A stretch of DNA of 64,000 nucleotides from ZC4RG29 sp964521255 (GCA_964521255.1 CAZFRM010000003.1:1-64000); one strand, 5' to 3'. Shown: positions 44,287-53,684, numbered from the stretch's first letter. A program made the numbers and translations. The notes: generated by a model from the sequence alone, not told the origin.

Positions 44287-46749
44287 TTGATAGCAAAATA
44301 TAAATATTTAATCATTTTAACTCTTTCAACCTTCCTTCTTGGAGGGTGCATGGGCACAAAATACTTAAAGCCCGGTGAAAAACTTCTTTTCGAACAGCAC
44401 ATAAAAGCCCCTAAAGAAATCGGTAAGGATGATCTTAAAAACCTTTATGTACAGGAGCCCAACAGACGATTCCTCGGCATACCCACACTTCATTACCTGG
44501 TCTGGTTTTATTACAAGGGAGAAAGAAATTACAACCAGGAAAAATTCATTCGGAAAAAGGATGAAGTTCAAAAAAAATTCGATGATAAAATTGCTTCTGT
44601 CCCACAAAGTAAGAACCGGAAGATCAACAATCTTGAATTCAAAAAACAAAAGCGTGTGCGTACCCTTGAAAATAAGATTGAAAATGGGAATAATTTTATG
44701 CAGTGGGGAGAGAAACTTTCCGTTCTTGACACCTCCGCCACGCGACAAACAAAAGAACGTTTCAGCGGCTACCTTTCTTCCAAAGGATATTTTAAGAACC
44801 AGGTAACTTACAAAATAGACAGCTTTGATTCACAGGCAGGAGTAACTTATATAGTAACGCCCGGTAAAGCCTATTTTATCGATACCATTTTTTATGACAT
44901 AGAAGATACAATGGTTAGCAATCTGGTAAAAGCACATTCCAACAAAAGCTTTATCAAACGCGGTGAGCCTTATGATCAGAGTAAATTTTCATCCGAGCGT
45001 GAACGCCTTGACTATCTCCTGAAAGACTTTGGTTACTATGATTTTAGCCGCCAATACATTGTGTTCGATGTTGATACTGCATATAAAGCCAATAAGAAGG
45101 TGGGTGTTGAAATTATAATCAACAATCCGGTAAGACGAGATCATCACAAAAAGTTTACCATTACAGATGTAAATTTTATAACCGATGGGGGTGCCAATGT
45201 CCGAGAAAAAACAAGAGCGACGCGGGATTACCACGGCATTCATTTCAGCTATTTTGAAGATAATTACAATTTACGCATCCTTAGCCAGCGCGTCTTTCTA
45301 CAACCCGGCAATATGTATAGTCGCTCAAATACATTTGATACACAACGCCAGCTTGCTAACCTTGATGCTTTTAAATTTGTGAACATCAGTTACGATACCA
45401 CGGGAGGAAAATTTGTAGCCAATGTATTTACCAGTCCGCTTGATCGTTACCAATGGTCGAATGAAGCGGGAGTAAACGTAACACAAGGATACCCCGGTCC
45501 TTTCTTTAATACTTCTTTTAGAAAAAGAAATGTCTTTCGTGGATTAGAAACAATTGATTTCACAGGTCGCTTCGGTTTTGAAGGTGTAGCATCCGCTACC
45601 AATGATCAGAATATTTACAAGAGCACCGAGGCGGGTATCAATATTGTTATGACCTTTCCTCAAATTATTTTTCCCCTAAGTGAGCGGGTAAAATATGGAT
45701 TGGGGAACAACAATCCTAAAACAAAATTACTGGTAGGTTACTCCTATACAGACCGGCCCGAATACAGAAGATCGTTTGCCTCTCTTTCGGGAACCTATAC
45801 ACTGGAGAATAAAAAGACAACCCAGTATTCCTTTACCTTTGCTAACGTTACCCTTATTGATACCCTGAATACGTCGAAAGAATTTCGCGACTTTCTCGGG
45901 GAACAGCAGGAGTCGGGAAACTTCAGTTTAGTTAATTCATTCTATCCATCGCTTGTTACCAGTATGATCTTTGGCCTTACCTGGAATCACAACAACTATG
46001 GTATTTTTGATAGGAATGCCGTCTTCATTCGCACGCAGTTTGAAAGTGGAGGTACACTTTGGAATATTGCTGATCCTGGATTTCTATCGGATTACCAACT
46101 ACAACATTTTCAATATCTGCGTTTTGGTATTGATGTTCGCCAAAACAGAATCGTGGATAAAAATACGGTAGTTGCCTACCGATTTAACGCTGGCGTTGCA
46201 TATCCCTATGGATCGAATGAATCTTTACCCTATGAAAAATTCTTCTTTGTAGGAGGAAGCAATAGTGTTCGTGCGTGGCGCCCAAGAAGACTTGGACCTG
46301 GATCTTTTAAACCAAACTTAAGCGAAGACCCCAAGGCAAACGGATTGTTCGATTACAGTATTGAGAAGCCGGCCGACATTCTTCTTGAAGCGAGCATCGA
46401 ACTACGAAGAAATCTTTTTGGATTTGTTGATGGCGCCGTTTTTCTCGATGCCGGAAATGTTTGGACTTTTAAACCCTGGCAAAAAAGAGTGAATGATGAA
46501 GTAATAGAAAACGGAAATTCTGAATTCTTGTGGAATCAGTTTTACAGGGAGATCGGTATCGGCACAGGCTTTGGTGTCCGATTGGATTTTACATTTCTCA
46601 TTTTGCGATTTGATGTTGGGATAAAAGTCTATGACCCTGCACGTGATGAGGGTGATCGATGGGTATTGTCCAAGATGAAATTTTTGCAACCGTTTGGCAC
46701 TAATCGTGAACCCGTGATTTATAATATTGGAATAGGATTTCCATTTTAA
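44287..46749 (+). CDS. TamL-type outer-membrane assembly lipoprotein (BamA/TamA family)
   Basis: The 820-residue protein starts at TTG 44287 with a lipoprotein signal (LSTFLLGGC, Cys at about 21). POTRA-like strands follow in the first 400 residues (FSGYLSSKGYFKNQVTYKID, RLDYLLKDFGYYDFSRQYIV), and then a 16-stranded Omp85 barrel. FVGGSNSVRAWRPRRLGPGS carries the conserved VRGF-like motif, and the chain ends in a terminal aromatic (FPF). In Bacteroidota this lipidated TamA relative, TamL, inserts outer-membrane proteins with TamB. TamB is not in the window. The divergent SpoU gene starts eight bases away, so promoters overlap coding sequence. Confidence 0.87.
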   Translation: MIAKYKYLIILTLSTFLLGGCMGTKYLKPGEKLLFEQHIKAPKEIGKDDLKNLYVQEPNRRFLGIPTLHYLVWFYYKGERNYNQEKFIRKKDEVQKKFDDKIASVPQSKNRKINNLEFKKQKRVRTLENKIENGNNFMQWGEKLSVLDTSATRQTKERFSGYLSSKGYFKNQVTYKIDSFDSQAGVTYIVTPGKAYFIDTIFYDIEDTMVSNLVKAHSNKSFIKRGEPYDQSKFSSERERLDYLLKDFGYYDFSRQYIVFDVDTAYKANKKVGVEIIINNPVRRDHHKKFTITDVNFITDGGANVREKTRATRDYHGIHFSYFEDNYNLRILSQRVFLQPGNMYSRSNTFDTQRQLANLDAFKFVNISYDTTGGKFVANVFTSPLDRYQWSNEAGVNVTQGYPGPFFNTSFRKRNVFRGLETIDFTGRFGFEGVASATNDQNIYKSTEAGINIVMTFPQIIFPLSERVKYGLGNNNPKTKLLVGYSYTDRPEYRRSFASLSGTYTLENKKTTQYSFTFANVTLIDTLNTSKEFRDFLGEQQESGNFSLVNSFYPSLVTSMIFGLTWNHNNYGIFDRNAVFIRTQFESGGTLWNIADPGFLSDYQLQHFQYLRFGIDVRQNRIVDKNTVVAYRFNAGVAYPYGSNESLPYEKFFFVGGSNSVRAWRPRRLGPGSFKPNLSEDPKANGLFDYSIEKPADILLEASIELRRNLFGFVDGAVFLDAGNVWTFKPWQKRVNDEVIENGNSEFLWNQFYREIGIGTGFGVRLDFTFLILRFDVGIKVYDPARDEGDRWVLSKMKFLQPFGTNREPVIYNIGIGFPF

Positions 46750-46783
46750 GGTACGAAGTACGATTTACGAAGTACGAGGTAGA
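46748..46783. repeat. GTACGAAGTACGATTTACGAAGTACGAGG-type repeat
   Basis: The stretch just after the TamL stop matches, in reverse orientation, bases 49688-49723 with only a few changes. A shorter piece, GGTACGAAGTA, occurs at the trpC 3' end near 53691. Each copy abuts a stop codon. Confidence 0.65.
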
Positions 46784-46842
46784 GTTGTTTAAATTTGAAA
46801 AGGATCGTCTTGAATTGAACTATTAACCAATAACTAACCACC

Positions 46843-47772
46843 ATGCTTTCAAGAGAAAAAATACGGGATTGGTTTTTATATCTCCAGGGAAACATTTCTA
46901 ACGAACTTGAGGAAGCGGATGGAGAAGGTAAGTTCATCGAAGATCGTTGGGAACGGTCCGGCGGAGGAGGTGGCTTATCGCGCATACTTAATGGTGGAAA
47001 AATTATTGAAAAGGGAGGTGTGAATTTTTCTGCTGTATGGGGCAAAACGCCTGAAGCTGTTTTACAATCCATGCAACTTGATCCCACAACATCATCCGAA
47101 TTTTTTGCTACCGGGGTTTCCATAGTAATTCATCCCCACAATCCTTTTGTTCCTATCATTCATATGAATGTGAGGTACTTTGAAATGACAGGAAGCAAAA
47201 ACACCTGGTGGTTTGGCGGAGGAATTGATCTCACACCACATTACATTAACGTAGAAGATGCTTCTTATTTTCATAAACAATTAAAAGCTACCTGCGATCG
47301 TCACGATGAGAGTTACTACAATGAATTTAAAAAATGGGCCGACAATTATTTCTACATCAAACACCGCCATGAAACGCGCGGTGTTGGCGGAATATTTTTT
47401 GACTATTTGAAAGATGATCAAGGATTCACGAAAGAGTCACGTTTCAATTTTGTCAGAGATGTAGGACAAACCTTCGCTCCCCTGTACATTTATTTTATGG
47501 ATAAGAATAACGCATTGCCATACGGAGAAGAAGAGAAGAAGTGGCAATACCTTCGCAGAGGACGTTATGCAGAATTTAATCTCGTGTGGGACAGAGGAAC
47601 CAAATTTGGTTTAGATACGGACGGCAGAACAGAGTCAATACTTATGAGTCTTCCTCCACAGGCAGGTTGGGTTTATAATTTTCATCCCTCGCAGGAAACT
47701 CCCGAAGGAAAAACGCAATCACTTCTGAGAAAGGATATTGATTGGGTACATTATGCTCAAGGAAATCAATAA
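46843..47772 (+). CDS. hemF: Oxygen-dependent coproporphyrinogen III oxidase
   Basis: The 309-residue enzyme carries out the two oxidative decarboxylations from coproporphyrinogen III to protoporphyrinogen IX in haem synthesis, using O2. Conserved segments are DRWERSGGGGGLSRIL, ATGVSIVIHPHNPFVPIIHM, WWFGGGIDLTPHY with metal and substrate contacts, YFYIKHRHETRGVGGIFFDYL and RGRYAEFNLVWDRGTKFGL. The terminal LMSLPPQAGWVYN is also typical. It is soluble and cytosolic. Presence of HemF implies aerobic growth. It is alone on the plus strand, 93 bases after TamL, and convergent with the MATE gene. Confidence 0.96.
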   Translation: MLSREKIRDWFLYLQGNISNELEEADGEGKFIEDRWERSGGGGGLSRILNGGKIIEKGGVNFSAVWGKTPEAVLQSMQLDPTTSSEFFATGVSIVIHPHNPFVPIIHMNVRYFEMTGSKNTWWFGGGIDLTPHYINVEDASYFHKQLKATCDRHDESYYNEFKKWADNYFYIKHRHETRGVGGIFFDYLKDDQGFTKESRFNFVRDVGQTFAPLYIYFMDKNNALPYGEEEKKWQYLRRGRYAEFNLVWDRGTKFGLDTDGRTESILMSLPPQAGWVYNFHPSQETPEGKTQSLLRKDIDWVHYAQGNQ

Positions 47773-47811
47773 TTGCAGAAAAAATTCTTAGCTGCTCATG
47801 AGTAACTTCAA

Positions 47812-47868
47812 AGTCATTGGTCAATGGTCATTGGGAGGAGCATTCCTAATGACCATTGACTAATGACC
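47812..47868. terminator. Hairpin between convergent hemF and MATE genes
   Basis: AGTCATTGGTCAATGGTCATT and its near reverse complement AATGACCATTGACTAATGACC form a long stem around GGGAGGAGCATTCCT. It can stop transcription from both sides, though the T-tracts are short. Confidence 0.6.
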
Positions 47869-47886
47869 AACAACTTTGCTTACGGA

Positions 47887-49224
47887 TTATATTTTCTTCT
47901 TCTTCCACCTTCCGGAATTAATATAGAAGTACGCCATAGCAAACATGCACGACCAATAAACCCATTCAGATGCCCAGCCCCATGCGATGGACATTTTGAA
48001 ATATTCCAATACAAAATATACATAGACACTGTAAAGAATTAATGTTGTAAACTCAATTACCAGGTTTACAATTGTATTACCTGTTCCTATTACAGCATTC
48101 AGCCACACCGTTCCAAATGAAAACAAGAGAAGAGCAACCGATACGACACGAATTACGGGTACTCCTTCTCTGATGAATTCCGAACCTTGTCCATAGAAGC
48201 TCAAAAACCATTCGGGAAAAATATTTAACAGAATACACATCGCAGCTGAAAAACAAAAACTGATAAGGGCAATGCGCTTGATCAGTGGCACAACATCTTC
48301 ATAACGATCTTGCCCGATTACATTACTCACCATTGTGTTTGTCGTAGAAGCAAATGCCCAACCAAAGATTCCAAAAATACCAAAGATGTTTCGCATGGTA
48401 TTGGAAATAGCCAATGCTCTCGCACCATGATGCTCGACCAGGATATAAAAGTATTCCCAAGTAATGATGCTTAACGCATACTGCACAATTAATGGACTTG
48501 ACCGAACCAGAATCATTTTGAAAATCGAAAAATCAAATTTCACACCTTTGAATAATGAGAATTTTGTATTCAAACCTTTTAGCTGAATCACAACAAAGAT
48601 TACTGCCAATCCCACACCTTCGGCAATGATGGAAGCATAGGCAGCGCCATTAAATCCAAGCGCAGGAAATCCAAAACGTCCGTAGATCAAACTGTAATCA
48701 AAGAATATATTGGCAACCGCTTCAGAAAGCGTACCCCATACCAACAATCTCGTTTGATTAGTGCCGACCAGCAAGGCGTTGCGCATTACATAAAGATAAA
48801 GCAGCGGCAAGCCCCATATCCTGATGTACAAAAATTGCATTACCTGGTCAGCGATAACAGGATCTTGTATTGAGGGTAACAAAATTGATGGTGCAATCCA
48901 ATACGTAGCAAAGATGCCAAACGCAGCAATCATTAGTGCAACCCATATTCCGTTAAAAAATAACCGGCCAATTTCTTCCGGCCGGTTCTGTCCCGCACGC
49001 CGGGAGATCAGCATTTGCAGGCCGTTATTCAATCCATTACCGATGACAGCGAAGATGAGGTAATAAACTCCGGTAATTCCTGCACTTGCTAATTCTCTTT
49101 CTCCTAATGCGCCAAGGAAAATATTATTCGTGATGAAATTGATCTGAGGAACAACCATCGACAAAGAAATCGGCATCGCCATATTGAAAATCTGACGATA
49201 GCTGGTTTGTAGCTGGAGTTCCAT
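47887..49224 (-). CDS. MATE-family efflux transporter
   Basis: The 445-residue protein has 12 predicted membrane helices in two homologous halves of six, as in MatE exporters. AMPISLSMVVPQINFITNNIFLG starts the first half, and VQYALSIITWEYFYILVEHH starts the second. Sequences ALAISNTMRNIFGIFGIFGW and AFASTTNTMVSNVIGQDRYED fit the second-half signature. It uses proton or sodium gradients to export drugs or metabolites; the substrate is unknown. The next gene upstream on the same strand is the small Spx/ArsC-like protein, 71 bases away. Confidence 0.9.
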   Translation of the reverse strand: MELQLQTSYRQIFNMAMPISLSMVVPQINFITNNIFLGALGERELASAGITGVYYLIFAVIGNGLNNGLQMLISRRAGQNRPEEIGRLFFNGIWVALMIAAFGIFATYWIAPSILLPSIQDPVIADQVMQFLYIRIWGLPLLYLYVMRNALLVGTNQTRLLVWGTLSEAVANIFFDYSLIYGRFGFPALGFNGAAYASIIAEGVGLAVIFVVIQLKGLNTKFSLFKGVKFDFSIFKMILVRSSPLIVQYALSIITWEYFYILVEHHGARALAISNTMRNIFGIFGIFGWAFASTTNTMVSNVIGQDRYEDVVPLIKRIALISFCFSAAMCILLNIFPEWFLSFYGQGSEFIREGVPVIRVVSVALLLFSFGTVWLNAVIGTGNTIVNLVIEFTTLILYSVYVYFVLEYFKMSIAWGWASEWVYWSCMFAMAYFYINSGRWKKKKI

Positions 49225-49295
49225 GAATTAATTATTCAATTTGACAATTAGCCGATTAGCCAATGGAGGTTTTAATTCGCTAATCAGTACATCGG

Positions 49296-49646
49296 CTAAT
49301 TCGCTAATTTCTTTTTGTACTCTTCTTCATCAAATCCAAGCACGACAACTTTTCCATCTTCTTCAATGAGAGGCCGTTTGATCACACTGGTTTTTTCTTT
49401 CATCAATGCAATTGCTGACTTCTCATTTTTCACAGAAGCTTGCGTCGCCTCATCTAACTGTCGCCATGTTGTACCTCGCTTGTTCACAAGTGACTCCCAC
49501 CCTACCTGCTTACTCCACTCCTTTAGTTTGGCCTCTGAAATTCCTTTGGATTTATAATCATGGAATTCAAAATCAATCTTATTTTTTTTAAGCCAGTCAA
49601 CTGCAGTCTTGACCGTGTTACAATTTTTTATTCCGTAAACAATCAT
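49296..49646 (-). CDS. Spx/ArsC-like protein (YffB/MgsR type)
   Basis: The 116-residue thioredoxin-fold protein has the N-terminal GIKNCNTVKTAVDWLKKN with a single Cys in C-N-T-V-K. This differs from the CxxC of Spx and the ArsC pattern, but fits the YffB group. FEFHDYKSKGISEAKLKEW, VNKRGTTWRQL and KRPLIEEDGKVVVLGFDEEEY are typical. Members are reductases or redox partners; true arsenate reduction is doubtful without more Cys and Arg residues. It lies just before the MATE gene, with repeats on both sides. Confidence 0.85.
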   Translation of the reverse strand: MIVYGIKNCNTVKTAVDWLKKNKIDFEFHDYKSKGISEAKLKEWSKQVGWESLVNKRGTTWRQLDEATQASVKNEKSAIALMKEKTSVIKRPLIEEDGKVVVLGFDEEEYKKKLAN

Positions 49647-49687
49647 TTGGGGTAAGGTTAATTGTTAATTCTTTAATTTAAAAAAAT

Positions 49688-49723
49688 CTACCTCGTACTT
49701 TGTAAATCGTCCCTCGTACCTTC
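49688..49723. repeat. Inverted copy of the repeat at 46748
   Basis: CTACCTCGTACTTTGTAAATCGTCCC...CGTACC is the reverse complement, with a few changes, of 46748-46783. It ends inside the stop codon of the DAHP synthase gene. Confidence 0.65.
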
Positions 49724-50732
49724 AAAAGCTTTCTCTCAATTCAAATGTCTTTCTTAAACCCGAGATTAGTTTTGCTGATTCTTCGAAGTTCAATGTTTGT
49801 TGTCCATCGGATGCAGCTTCTTCGGGTTTTTGATGGGTCTCGTAAATTATTCCATCAGCGCCGGCCATTACAGCGGCAAGCGCGATCGGCTCAACGTATT
49901 CGCGCATACCAATGCCATGTGATGGATCAACGATCACCGGCAGATGTGTTTTTTCTTTCAGAATTGGAATAGCATTTATATCAAGTGTGTTTCTGCTCGC
50001 ACGTTCATATGTTCTGATGCCGCGTTCACAAAGCATAAGCTTTTCATTGCCACCGGAGAAAACATATTCAGCAGAATAAAGTAATTCTTCAATGGTACCG
50101 GAGATACCTCGTTTGATCATCACTGCTCTGTCAACTTTGCCGAGTTCATCAAGAAGGTTAAAGTTTTGTGTGTTGCGCGCGCCAACCTGGAAGATGTCAA
50201 CGTAGTCATACATCTCAGCAATTTGAGATACCTGCATCACTTCACTTATAATTTTAATGCCGGCAGATTTTGCAAGCTTGTACCACATCTTCAATCCATC
50301 GACACCCATACCGCGAAATGAGTAAGGAGAACTTCGCGGTTTAAACACTCCTCCTCGCATAATGCTGACACCGCTTTCTTTCAGGTGTTGCAGTGTAAGC
50401 TCAACCTGTTTTTCATTTTCAATGGAACAGGGACCTGCCATTATTGAAAGTGATCCATTGCCAATGGAAACATTGTCGCCAAGGTCAATGGTAGTACGAT
50501 TCACTTTCCATTTTCTTGATACGAGTTTGTATTCATCTGAAACGCGGTGGATGTCTGCTATTCCATTCATGTTCCCGATCTGGCGAATGTCAAATTCTTT
50601 CTTTCCTATTCCGACGAGATAGTTACCTCGCTGCGTTTTCACTTCATTAGCCTTGTATCCAAAAGATGAAATAGCTTCTATTATTGATTTTTTATCGCCG
50701 GTCGAAATAGTATTAATTAATTGAATGATCAT
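49722..50732 (-). CDS. aroF: 3-deoxy-7-phosphoheptulonate synthase, type I-beta
   Basis: The 336-residue enzyme condenses PEP and erythrose 4-phosphate to open the shikimate pathway. Residues 1-80 look like the ferredoxin-like regulatory domain of the Thermotoga-type enzyme. The barrel follows: LSIMAGPCSIENEKQVE, GGVFKPRSSPYSFRGMG, YVDIFQVGARNTQNFNLL, VMIKRGISGTIEELLYSAEY and PVIVDPSHGIGMREYVEPIA with metal-site His. It is the last gene of the trp gene string, 50 bases after trpA. The placement makes supply of chorismate follow tryptophan need. The symbol is given for function; naming among aroF/G/H is arbitrary here. Confidence 0.92.
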   Translation of the reverse strand: MIIQLINTISTGDKKSIIEAISSFGYKANEVKTQRGNYLVGIGKKEFDIRQIGNMNGIADIHRVSDEYKLVSRKWKVNRTTIDLGDNVSIGNGSLSIMAGPCSIENEKQVELTLQHLKESGVSIMRGGVFKPRSSPYSFRGMGVDGLKMWYKLAKSAGIKIISEVMQVSQIAEMYDYVDIFQVGARNTQNFNLLDELGKVDRAVMIKRGISGTIEELLYSAEYVFSGGNEKLMLCERGIRTYERASRNTLDINAIPILKEKTHLPVIVDPSHGIGMREYVEPIALAAVMAGADGIIYETHQKPEEAASDGQQTLNFEESAKLISGLRKTFELRESF

Positions 50733-50782
50733 TGTTCAAAATTTTTTGATAGCAATCAAAGTTTGAGTGAATGCTGAATTTT

Positions 50783-51583
50783 TTAAGCTCCTGACTTCAG
50801 TGTCTTCACAAAGTTATTTATATCACTTTCCAGATTAGCGCTGCTCCTTAACAAGTTAACAAAAGCGCTGCCTACTATTGCGCCGGCTCCATAAGAAGAT
50901 GCTGTTGAAAATGTTTCGTGATTGGAAATTCCAAAACCAATAAGAATTGGATTCTGAAGCTTCATGGATTTTAACTTTTTGAAATATTCAACCTGGTCTT
51001 TTGCAAACTCTCCTTTTGCACCGGTAGTGCTGGAGGCCGATACCGCATAAATAAAACCATTCGTTACCGAATCAATCTTTCGAATACGTTGCTCTGAAGT
51101 TGTGGGTGAAATTAGAAATGTATTGCTGAGTCCATGCGTTTCAAAAAGATCTTTGTAGCCATTGAGGTATTCATCCATTGGTAAGTCGGGCAAGATCAAT
51201 CCATCAACACCTGCTGCTGATGCATCTTTGCAAAATTGTTGAATGCCGTATTGCATTACCGGATTGATGTATCCCATAAGGATGATAGGAATGTTTACTG
51301 TTTTTCGGATTTCCTTTACCTGGTCAATTAACAAATGAAGATTCATCCCATTTTCTAATGCAATCTTGTTACTCTCCTGAATAGTAGGCCCATCTGCAAC
51401 GGGATCTGAGAAAGGAATTCCAATTTCAATAATGTCAGTGCCCGCGTTTTCAAGAAGCTCTGCAATTTTTACTGTGTCATCTAAATGTGGAAAACCTGCG
51501 GTATAAAAAACGGAAAGTATGTTATTGTTTTTCTTTTGAAACAAATCTGTGATTCTATTTTTCTTTAAGGCTAATGTTGTCAT
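50783..51583 (-). CDS. trpA: Tryptophan synthase alpha subunit
   Basis: The 266-residue TIM barrel cleaves indole-3-glycerol phosphate to indole and glyceraldehyde 3-phosphate, and passes indole to TrpB. DIIEIGIPFSDPVADGPTIQ holds the catalytic Glu and Asp. GLILPDLPMDEY, LISPTTSEQRI and FIYAVSASSTTGAKGEF line the site. IGFGISNHETF and GAIVGSAFVNLL bind phosphate. It follows trpB with 53 bases between, in the same operon. These bases carry a GGCTAATCCGCTAAT repeat. Confidence 0.96.
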   Translation of the reverse strand: MTTLALKKNRITDLFQKKNNNILSVFYTAGFPHLDDTVKIAELLENAGTDIIEIGIPFSDPVADGPTIQESNKIALENGMNLHLLIDQVKEIRKTVNIPIILMGYINPVMQYGIQQFCKDASAAGVDGLILPDLPMDEYLNGYKDLFETHGLSNTFLISPTTSEQRIRKIDSVTNGFIYAVSASSTTGAKGEFAKDQVEYFKKLKSMKLQNPILIGFGISNHETFSTASSYGAGAIVGSAFVNLLRSSANLESDINNFVKTLKSGA

Positions 51584-51636
51584 ATGATCTGATTGATTAT
51601 ATAATTGGCTAATCCGCTAATAAACTATTTGGCTGA

Positions 51637-52818
51637 CTAATATTTTCCCCATCGGATGTAGGTCTCCAAATCTTTATCTCCGCGACCTGAAAGATTGACA
51701 ACAACAACATCATCTTTTTCGAATTCAAGTTTAGACAAAGCTGCAAGAGCGTGAGCAGATTCAATGGCAGGAATGATACCCTCTAGTCGGCTGAGTTCAA
51801 TTCCCGAATTCATCGCTTCATCATCAGTAGCATTCACAAATTGAACACGGCCTGTTTCAAACAAGTGCGCATGCACAGGACCAATTCCCGGATAATCCAA
51901 TCCTGCTGAAATGGAATACGGTTCTATAACTTGCCCATCACTTGTCTGCATCAGCAGTGTTTTGCTACCGTGCAGAACACCCGGTTTACCGAGTGCAGTT
52001 GTTGCCGCGGACTCACCCGAATCAACTCCTTTACCTGCTGCCTCAACGCCAACCAGATTGACGTGCGCATCATCTAAATAATGAAAGAATGCACCCGCTG
52101 CGTTGCTTCCACCACCGACACAAGCGATCACATAGTCTGGAAAAGGATTACCGATTTCCTCCTGCAACTGTACCTTCATTTCCTCACTGATCACTGCCTG
52201 AAACCGCGCCACCATATCAGGATAGGGATGCGGACCTACAACCGATCCAATAATATAATGTGTATCCGTAGGATGATTAATCCAATGACGCATTGCTTCG
52301 TTCGTGGCATCTTTCAAGGTCATGTTGCCACACGTAGCCGGAATTACTTTTGCTCCCAATATTCTCATGCGTTCAACATTTGGTCGCTGCCGTTCCATAT
52401 CAACTTGTCCCATGTAGACAATGCATTCCATTCCCATCAAAGCGCATACCGTTGCCGTAGCCACACCATGCTGTCCTGCACCTGTCTCAGCAATAATTTT
52501 TTCCTTGCCCAATCTTTTTGCCAGTAAAATCTGGCCGATTGTATTGTTCACCTTATGCGCACCGGTATGGCACAGGTCTTCACGTTTCAGATAAATTGTG
52601 GTCTTGTATTTTTCTGATAATCGCTTCGCATGATAAAGTGGTGTCGGGCGACCAACATAATTTTTTAGTAGCGCATGAAATTCTTTTTGAAAACCTTCTT
52701 CGTTAATGATCTTCAAATAATTTTCACGAAGCTCTTCAACGTTTGGATATAACATCTCCGGAATGTAGGCGCCGCCGTAATTTCCATAATATCCCCGTTC
52801 GTCAACCTTGAATGTCAT
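51637..52818 (-). CDS. trpB: Tryptophan synthase beta subunit
   Basis: The 393-residue PLP enzyme joins indole and serine to make tryptophan. The PLP lysine is K89 in LCHTGAHKVNNTIGQ. ETGAGQHGVATATVCALMG, the phosphate-binding CVGGGSNAAGAFF and the C-terminal VVVNLSGRGDKDLETY are all as expected, and the length is normal. The start overlaps the trpF stop by four bases (52815-52818), which indicates tight translational coupling with the gene before it. Confidence 0.97.
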   Translation of the reverse strand: MTFKVDERGYYGNYGGAYIPEMLYPNVEELRENYLKIINEEGFQKEFHALLKNYVGRPTPLYHAKRLSEKYKTTIYLKREDLCHTGAHKVNNTIGQILLAKRLGKEKIIAETGAGQHGVATATVCALMGMECIVYMGQVDMERQRPNVERMRILGAKVIPATCGNMTLKDATNEAMRHWINHPTDTHYIIGSVVGPHPYPDMVARFQAVISEEMKVQLQEEIGNPFPDYVIACVGGGSNAAGAFFHYLDDAHVNLVGVEAAGKGVDSGESAATTALGKPGVLHGSKTLLMQTSDGQVIEPYSISAGLDYPGIGPVHAHLFETGRVQFVNATDDEAMNSGIELSRLEGIIPAIESAHALAALSKLEFEKDDVVVVNLSGRGDKDLETYIRWGKY

Positions 52819-53453
52819 TTGGATAACTTGTTTAATGTTGTATTAAGAATCCTGCTTACTTCTTTAATCTTATCAATGTTCTTTAGTCCTGGAGAAATTT
52901 CTACACCGCTATTTAAATCCAGGGCGTGAATATTCATTTCATTGAGTTCCTTTACCATACCTATATTCTCAGGCGAAAGTCCTCCACTCAGAAAAAAAGG
53001 AACTTGTTGATTGTATCGCTTAAGAACCTTCCAGTCAAAAACTTTCGCGTTTCCTCCATAATACTTTCCTTTTGTATCAAATAGAAAGTAATCGACGGAT
53101 GAATCATATTTTTTTGTCACACTAAAATCAAAATCATCATCTACAGAAAAAGCTTTAATTACTTTTAGTCCGGCATCTTTTAAATCCTCACATAGTTCTA
53201 CTGATTCATCTCCATGCAATTGAACAAACTGAAATTCTATCGATGAACGTCTACCCAATATAGTTTCAAACCCTTCGTTAACAAACACACCAACCTTTTG
53301 AACAGATGAAGGAATATTTTTAGGGATAACAAACTCCTCTCCTACATAACGGGGTGATTTATCATAAAATATAAAGCCCATGTAATCCGGGTACAATGAA
53401 GCTATTTCTTCAATGTTTTTTGCTTCACGCATGCCGCAGATTTTTAGTTTCAT
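52815..53453 (-). CDS. trpF: Phosphoribosylanthranilate isomerase
   Basis: The 212-residue barrel enzyme performs the Amadori rearrangement of phosphoribosylanthranilate. LKICGMREAKNIEEIASL carries the catalytic Cys. MGFIFYDKSPRYVG, VQLHGDESVELCEDL and PFFLSGGLSPENIG follow, and HALDLNSGVEISPGLKN has the catalytic Asp and phosphate site. It is a separate gene here, not fused to trpC. It is separated from trpC by 231 bases of repeat, and overlaps trpB by four bases. Confidence 0.95.
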   Translation of the reverse strand: MKLKICGMREAKNIEEIASLYPDYMGFIFYDKSPRYVGEEFVIPKNIPSSVQKVGVFVNEGFETILGRRSSIEFQFVQLHGDESVELCEDLKDAGLKVIKAFSVDDDFDFSVTKKYDSSVDYFLFDTKGKYYGGNAKVFDWKVLKRYNQQVPFFLSGGLSPENIGMVKELNEMNIHALDLNSGVEISPGLKNIDKIKEVSRILNTTLNKLSK

Positions 53454-53526
53454 TTTCTATGAATTTAGTCTTAGCCCTCTCAAACATGCCACAGGTTTTG
53501 AGTTCATCTTAATGCTTTAGTTTTGG

Positions 53527-53619
53527 CCCTGCCTGCTGCAGGCAAGCTCACCCCTGCCTGCAGCAGGCAGGCTAAATCCCTCTCCCCCGAAATAATCGGG
53601 ACAGGCAAAGGAGAGGGAC
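53527..53619. repeat. GCCTGCTGCAGGC and CCTCTCC foldback inside the trp operon
   Basis: Two overlapping hairpins built from CCTGCCTGCTGCAGGC and CCTGCCTGCAGCAGGCAGGC are followed by a CCCTCTCCC...GGAGAGGG pair. The sequence resembles the CCTCTCC foldbacks at 30763 and 62881. It fills the gap between trpC and trpF and splits the operon into two blocks. Confidence 0.7.
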
Positions 53620-53684
53620 TTTAAAGATTCACTTTCAAAAAAGTATTTACTAATTTCAAAATTATCGTTCGTTTAAAGTTTAAA

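Noticed and set aside
49296..49646. Arsenate resistance gene arsC
   Set aside because: The protein is of the YffB/Spx-like branch and there is no arsenic operon. Arsenate reduction is not supported.
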